DNA from: Apostichopus japonicus
Lineage: Eukaryota > Echinodermata > Holothuroidea > Aspidochirotida > Stichopodidae
Length of the DNA: 64,000 nucleotides
Direction of reading: 5' to 3'
Assembly: GCF_037975245.1 (NCBI RefSeq)
Contig: NC_092562.1
Span: 7,417,001-7,481,000 of the forward strand
Shown in pieces: positions 58,790 to 64,000 of this stretch. Under the pieces are notes generated by a model, which was given only the letters and a program-made list of their open reading frames with translations, had not been told where the DNA came from and did not search any database. A program made the translations under genes and the position numbers. How positions within the stretch are numbered: the stretch's first letter is position 1; each line of letters begins with the position of its first letter.

Positions 58790-58989
58790 CGTTCGACATT
58801 GTAGTACACATGTTACTTATTCGATAATGATTTCGATATACAACTATGGAAAGCCGAATGCTTCCGTACGAGTTTATCAAGATTTTTTGGTCGAAAAAAG
58901 TACATTTTAGTGTAGTTTTCCAAAGATAATGAGGTTTATCAATGAGTCATATGAACTCTGAAGACGATGTAGAAAATTACCACAATGCG
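58790..58989. other. Transition from LINE to satellite
   Basis: Mostly unassigned sequence; from about 58925 it grades into the first 179-bp satellite unit. Confidence 0.5.
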
Positions 58990-60120
58990 TCTTCCCCGGT
59001 CTAAACAGTGCTTGACCAATTCACATTACCAATACACGATCACTTATAAGATGGATGTAACGGGGCCACGAAAAACTTTGGGCCCTAATCAAATCAAGCA
59101 CGCCTTGGACCACCAAACCAATAAATAATATGAACTGTAATGACAAGGTCGAAGAGTCTCCTAATGCATTTTCCCGGTCCAGAGAGTGCTTGACCTATTC
59201 ACATGACCACTACACAATCAGTTCTTAAATTAATGTAACGGGACTACGAAATAGCATTGGGCCCTTATCCATCAAGCACGCCTTGGATCACAAAAAACGA
59301 TGGGTAATATGAACTATAAGCACATGTAGAAGAGTACCATAATGCGTCTTGCCCGGACAAAAGAGTACTTGACCAATTTAAATGACCACTACATAATCAC
59401 TTCTTAAATTAATATAACGGGACCACGAAAAAGCACTGGGCCTTAATCCAACCAGCACGCCTTTCATCACCAAACCGGTGGGTAACATGAACTCTGAGGA
59501 CATTGTAAAAGAGTACCATCGTGCGCCTTACCCGGTCTAAAGAGTGCTTGACCAATTTAAATGACCACACATCATCACTTCTTAAATGAATGTAACGGGA
59601 CTACCAGAAAAATATTTGTTGGCCCTAATCAATACCAGCACGCCTTTGATCACCAAACCGATGGGTAACATGAGCTCTAAGGACAATATAGAAGTGAACC
59701 ATAATGCGTCTTGCGCGTCACTTCTTAAATGAAAACAAAGGGACCACGAAAAAGCTTTGGGCACTAATCAAGACCAGCACGCCTTGGACCACATAACCAA
59801 TGGGTCATGTGAACTCTAATGACAATGTAGAAGAGTATCATAATGCGTCTTGTCCGGTCCAAAGAGTGCTTGACCAATTCAATTGACCACTACACCGTCA
59901 CTTCTTAAAAGAAAACAAAGGGACCACAAAAAAAAGCTTTGGGCCCTAATCAAGACCAGCACGCCTTGGACCTCCTAACCAATTGGTCATATGAGCTCTA
60001 ATGACAATGTAGAAGAGTAGTAGGATGCGTCGTGCCCGGTCCAAAGAGTGCTTGACTAATTAAACTGACCACTAAATCATCACTACTTTAATGAATGTAA
60101 CGGGACCTGAAAAAAACCTA
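58925..60120. repeat. Satellite of about 179-bp units
   Basis: Six or seven diverged head-to-tail units. The landmark CTTGACC occurs at 59011, 59189, 59368, 59547, 59869 and (CTTGACT) 60051, giving spacings of 178, 179, 179, 322 and 182; the 322 gap is two units with about 36 bases deleted. Other shared words: ccagcacgccttggaccacc and taatgcgtcttgcccggtcc. Confidence 0.92.
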
Positions 60121-61410
60121 TAGGCCCTAATCAAAACCATATACTGGATGTTGATAGATCTGACCCCTGGCCCCCTTTCAGGAAACATCTTGACCCCCTC
60201 ATTGACGTCCGTATCTCAAAGGGCGCAATTATCTTGATAGTGGTAATATTAGTGTCAAACTAAGACCGGCGGCCGATTACAGCGAAATTGCATAACCTGA
60301 ACATATTTATGTATGTATGTATGTATGTATGTATGTATGTATGTATGTATGTATGTATGTATGTATGTATGTATGTATGTATGTATGTATGTATGTATGT
60401 ATGTATGTATGTATGTATGTATGTATGTACGTACGTACGTACGTACGTACGTACGTACGTACGTACGTACGTATGTATGTATGTATGTATGTATGTATGT
60501 ATGTATGTATGTATGTATGTATGTATGTATGTATGTATGTATGTATGTATGTATGTATGTATGTATGTATGTGTGTGTGTATGTATGTATGTATGTATGT
60601 GTGTATGTATGTATGTATGTATGTATGTATGTATGTATGTATGTATGTATGTATGTATGTATGTATGTATGTATGTATGTATGTATGTATGTATGTATGC
60701 GTGTATGTATGCGTGTGATCTTCCCGCAAGCAGGAACTCGCGAATTCATGCCGGACCAAATATACTGAATTTTGATAGATACGACCCCTGGCCGCGTTTT
60801 TATTTTTCCCAGGACGAACGTGGGTTTCAGGTTTTTCAGGAATATACATATTCGTTTGAATCAGAGTTAAAGTTTAGAAAGTGGGTTAGGGATCCAGGTT
60901 CTATGAAAATGAAGGATTGTCGTTCATAATCTGGGGTCAAAACTAGGAAAAAAGATTCAGAACATGTTTTTTGAAAAAGCGTCACATGTTTGGAATCCAG
61001 GGATATGATTGGCAGATGCCCACCTTCGTCCTGGGGAAAAAAATACGCCCCCTGTCCCCCTTTCAGGAAACATATTGACCTCTTCATTGTTGTTCATATT
61101 CCCGAACAGGGCGCAATTCTCTCGATAGTGGTAATATTAGTATTAATCTAAGACCGGAGGCCGATTTCAGCCAAATTGCATAACCTGAACATATTTATTC
61201 CAGACAAAACATACCGGATTGTGATAGATACGACCCCTGGCCCCTATTAGTAAACATATTTACCCCCTCATAAACGTCGGTATCCCTAAAAGGGGCGCTA
61301 TTCTCTCGATTGTCGTAAAATCAGTATAGATCTAAGACTGGCTTATTACATCCAAATTGCATATTCTGAACATATTTCTGCCAGACGAAACATACTGGAT
61401 TTTGATAGTC
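60120..61410. repeat. Tandem repeat of about 185-bp units, interrupted
   Basis: Units share tttgatagatacgacccctg, ccccctttcaggaaacat, gggcgcaattctctcgatag and gcataacctgaacatattta. One unit precedes the TATG microsatellite (60130-60307), and about two and a half follow (60755-61410). The middle has an unrelated insertion at about 60795-61040. Confidence 0.8.
60308..60715. repeat. (TATG)n microsatellite with TACG core
   Basis: About 400 bases of TATG repeats, interrupted by a block of pure TACG (about 60427-60472) and a few TGTG variants. Long ORFs on both strands translate only the repeat and are not genes. Confidence 0.97.
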
Positions 61411-64000
61411 GAAGGTGCGGTACAGATGAAATGAATGTGCGGTACCGATCAATCGATTGATCGGTACCGCACATTCGATTGATCGGTACCGCACATTCGG
61501 TTTATCGGTACCGCACAATCGATTGATCGGTACCGCACATTCGATTGATCGGTACCGCACATTCGAATGATCGGTACCGCACATTCGATTGATCGGTACC
61601 GAACATTCGAGTGATCGGTACCGCACATTCGAATGATCGATACCGCACATTCGATTGTTCGGTACCGCACATTCGATTGATCGGTACCGAACATTCGAAT
61701 GATCGTTACCACACGTTCGAATTATCGGTACCGCACATTCGATTTATCGGTACAGCACATTCGATTGATCGGTACCGCACATTCATTTTATCTGTACCGC
61801 ACCTTCGACTGATCGGTACCACACATTCGATTTATCGGTACCGCACATTCGATTTATCGGTACAGCACATTCGATTGATCGGTACCGCACATTTGATTGA
61901 TCGATACCGCACATTCGAATGATCGGTACTGCACATTCGAATGGTCGGTACCGCACATTCGATTTATCGGTACCGCACATTCGATTTATCGGTACAGCAC
62001 ATTCGATTGATCGGTACCGCACATTTATTTTATCTGTACCGCACCTTCGATTGATCGGTACCGCACATTCGATTGATCGGTACCGCACAATCGATTTATC
62101 GGTACCGCACATTCGATTTATCGGTACCGCACAATCGATTGATCGGTACCGCACATTCGATTGATCTGTACCGAACATTCGATTTAATGGTACCGCACAT
62201 TCGATTTATCGGTACCGCACATTCGATTGATCACTACCGCACATTCGATTGTTCGGTACCGCACTTTTGATTGATCGGTACCTCACATTCGATTGATCGA
62301 TACCGCACATTCGAATGATCGGTACTGCACATTCGAATGATCGGTACCGCACATTCGATTTATCGGTACCGCACATTCGATTTATCGGTACAGCACATTC
62401 GATTGATCGGCACCGCACATTTATTTTATCTGTACCGCACCTTCGATTGATCGGTACCACACATTCGATTTATCGGTACCGCACATTCGATTGTTCGGTA
62501 CCGCACAATCGAATGATCGGTACCGCACATTCGATTTATCGGTACCGCTCAATCGATTGATCTGTACCGAACGTTCGAGTGATCGGTACCGCACATTCGA
62601 TTGTTCGGTACCGCACATTCGATTGATCGGTACCGAACATTCGAATGATCGTTACCACACGTTAGAATTATCGGTACCGCACATTCGATTTATCGGTACC
62701 GCACATTCGATTGTTCGGTACCACTCATTCGATTACTAGGTACCGCACATTCGATTGATAGGTACCGCACATTCGATTTATCGATACCGCACATTCGAAT
62801 GATCGGTACCACACATTCGAATGATCGCTACCGAACATTCGATATATCGGTACCGCCCATTCGATTGATCGGTACCGCACATTCGAATGATCGGTACCGC
62901 ACATTCGACTTATCGGTACCGCACATTCGATTTATCGGTACCGCACATTCGATTGATCGGTACCGCACATTCATTTTATCTGTATCGCACCTTCGATTGA
63001 TCGGTACCGCACATTCGATTTATCGGTACCGCACAATCGATTGATCGGTACCGCACAATCGAGTGATCGGTACAGAACATTCGATTTATCGCTACCGCAC
63101 AATCGATTTATCGGTACCGCACATTTGATTGACCGTTAACGCACAGTCGATTCATCGATACCGCACATTCGATTTATCGGTACAGCACATTCGATTGATC
63201 GGTACCTCACATTCGATTGTTCGGTACCGCACTTTCGATTGATCGGTACCGCACATTCGATTGATCGATACCGAACGTTCGAGTGATCGGTACCGCACAT
63301 TCGATTGTTCGGTACCGCACTTTCGATTGATCGGTACTGCACATTTGATTGATCGATACCGCACATTCGATTTATCGGTACCGCACATTCGAATGATCGG
63401 TACCGCACATTCGATTTATCGGTACAGCACATTCGATTGATCGGTACAGCACATTCATTTTATCTGTACCGCACCTTCGATTGATCGGTACCACTCATTC
63501 TATTGATCGGTACCGCACATTCGATTTATCGGTACCGCACAATCGATTTATCGGTACCGCACATTCGATTAATAGGTACCGCACATTCGATTGATCGGTA
63601 CCGCACATTCGATTTATCGATACCGCACATTCGAATGATCGGTACCACACATTCGAATGATCGCTACCGAACATTCGATATATCGGTACCGCCCATTCGA
63701 TTGATCGGTACCGCACATTCGATTTATCGGTACCGCACATTCGATTTATCGGTACCGCACAATCGATTGATCGGTACCGCACATTCGAATGATCGGTACT
63801 GCACATTCGAATGATCGGTACCGCACATTCGATTTCTCGGTACCGCACATTCGATTTATCTGTACAGCACATTCGAATGATCGGTACCGCACATTAATTT
63901 GATCTGTACCGCACCTTCGATTGATCGGTACCGAACATTCGATTAATCGGTACCGCACAATCGATTAATCGGTACCGCACATTCGATTGATCTGTACCGA
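61411..64000. repeat. 22-bp satellite, about 117 units, running off the edge
   Basis: The unit is CGGTACCGCACATTCGATTG plus AT, 22 bp, in strict register. It contains the palindromes CGGTACCG and often ATCGAT or TTCGAA, and three CpGs. Variant units recur at fixed distances: GATCGGTACTGCAC at 61921, 62317 and 63791, that is 396 (18 units) and 1474 (67 units) apart. The first two units (61411-61454) are inverted. Since 3 x 22 = 66, all three frames of each strand encode one cyclic 22-residue peptide, which explains the many ORFs; no coding role is implied. Confidence 0.97.

Noticed and set aside
60255-60929. ORFs up to 213 codons on both strands
   Set aside because: They translate only the TATG microsatellite (MYVC or YIHT repeats); no start context or unique domain.
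61321-63958. About twenty overlapping ORFs with 22-residue repeats, open on both strands
   Set aside because: A 22-bp unit free of stops in all frames automatically gives a 66-base, 22-residue cycle; strict register and both-strand openness indicate satellite, not protein.

Overview
This window looks like nuclear DNA from an animal, most likely a marine invertebrate. The genome is AT-rich, genes are split into small exons separated by kilobase introns, and the intervening DNA is packed with transposons. The exons of one animal housekeeping gene (UXS1) are spread over more than 16 kb. The repeat repertoire (Penelope-like RT, an L1-like LINE, a CR1/L2-like LINE tail, Ty3/Gypsy, many hAT-type elements, foldback elements like the TU elements of sea urchins) fits an echinoderm or related animal, but this is inference; nothing fixes the species.

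Layout. 1-7.4 kb: a rearranged Penelope fragment, a hAT MITE and intron-like DNA. 7.46-23.70 kb, minus strand: seven exons of UXS1 (UDP-glucuronate decarboxylase), from the start codon to the middle of the Rossmann domain; the rest of the gene lies beyond the left edge. Its introns hold a 2.8 kb terminal-inverted-repeat element, tandem repeats, a perfect 30-bp hairpin and a LINE 3' end. 24.0-26.5 kb: two foldback elements. 26.7-33.9 kb: a candidate first exon, a 2.0 kb hAT element, a THAP-like exon, a Penelope-like reverse transcriptase with a 609-codon ORF, and a candidate acidic-protein start. 34.4-35.4 and 48.4-49.4 kb: two copies of a third foldback family. 36.6-44.0 kb, plus strand: a decayed MULE-type transposase/SWIM zinc-finger gene with recognisable exons, three stops and a missing catalytic Asp. 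44.6-48.4 kb, minus strand: splice-bounded exons of one or more unidentified genes. 50.0-54.9 kb, minus strand: a broken Ty3/Gypsy element whose integrase is split by a second full-length copy of the 2 kb hAT element. 55.8-58.8 kb: a 5'-truncated L1-like LINE with a 12-bp target duplication and three successively nested insertions inside it. 59-64 kb: a satellite cluster (179-bp units, about 185-bp units, a TATG/TACG microsatellite, and a 22-bp satellite that runs off the right edge).

The genes do not form a pathway. UXS1 makes UDP-xylose in the Golgi for glycosaminoglycan linkers; nearly everything else is transposon history. The most informative content is that history: exact 8-bp duplications identify about ten hAT-type insertions, several nested, and these give a relative order of events.
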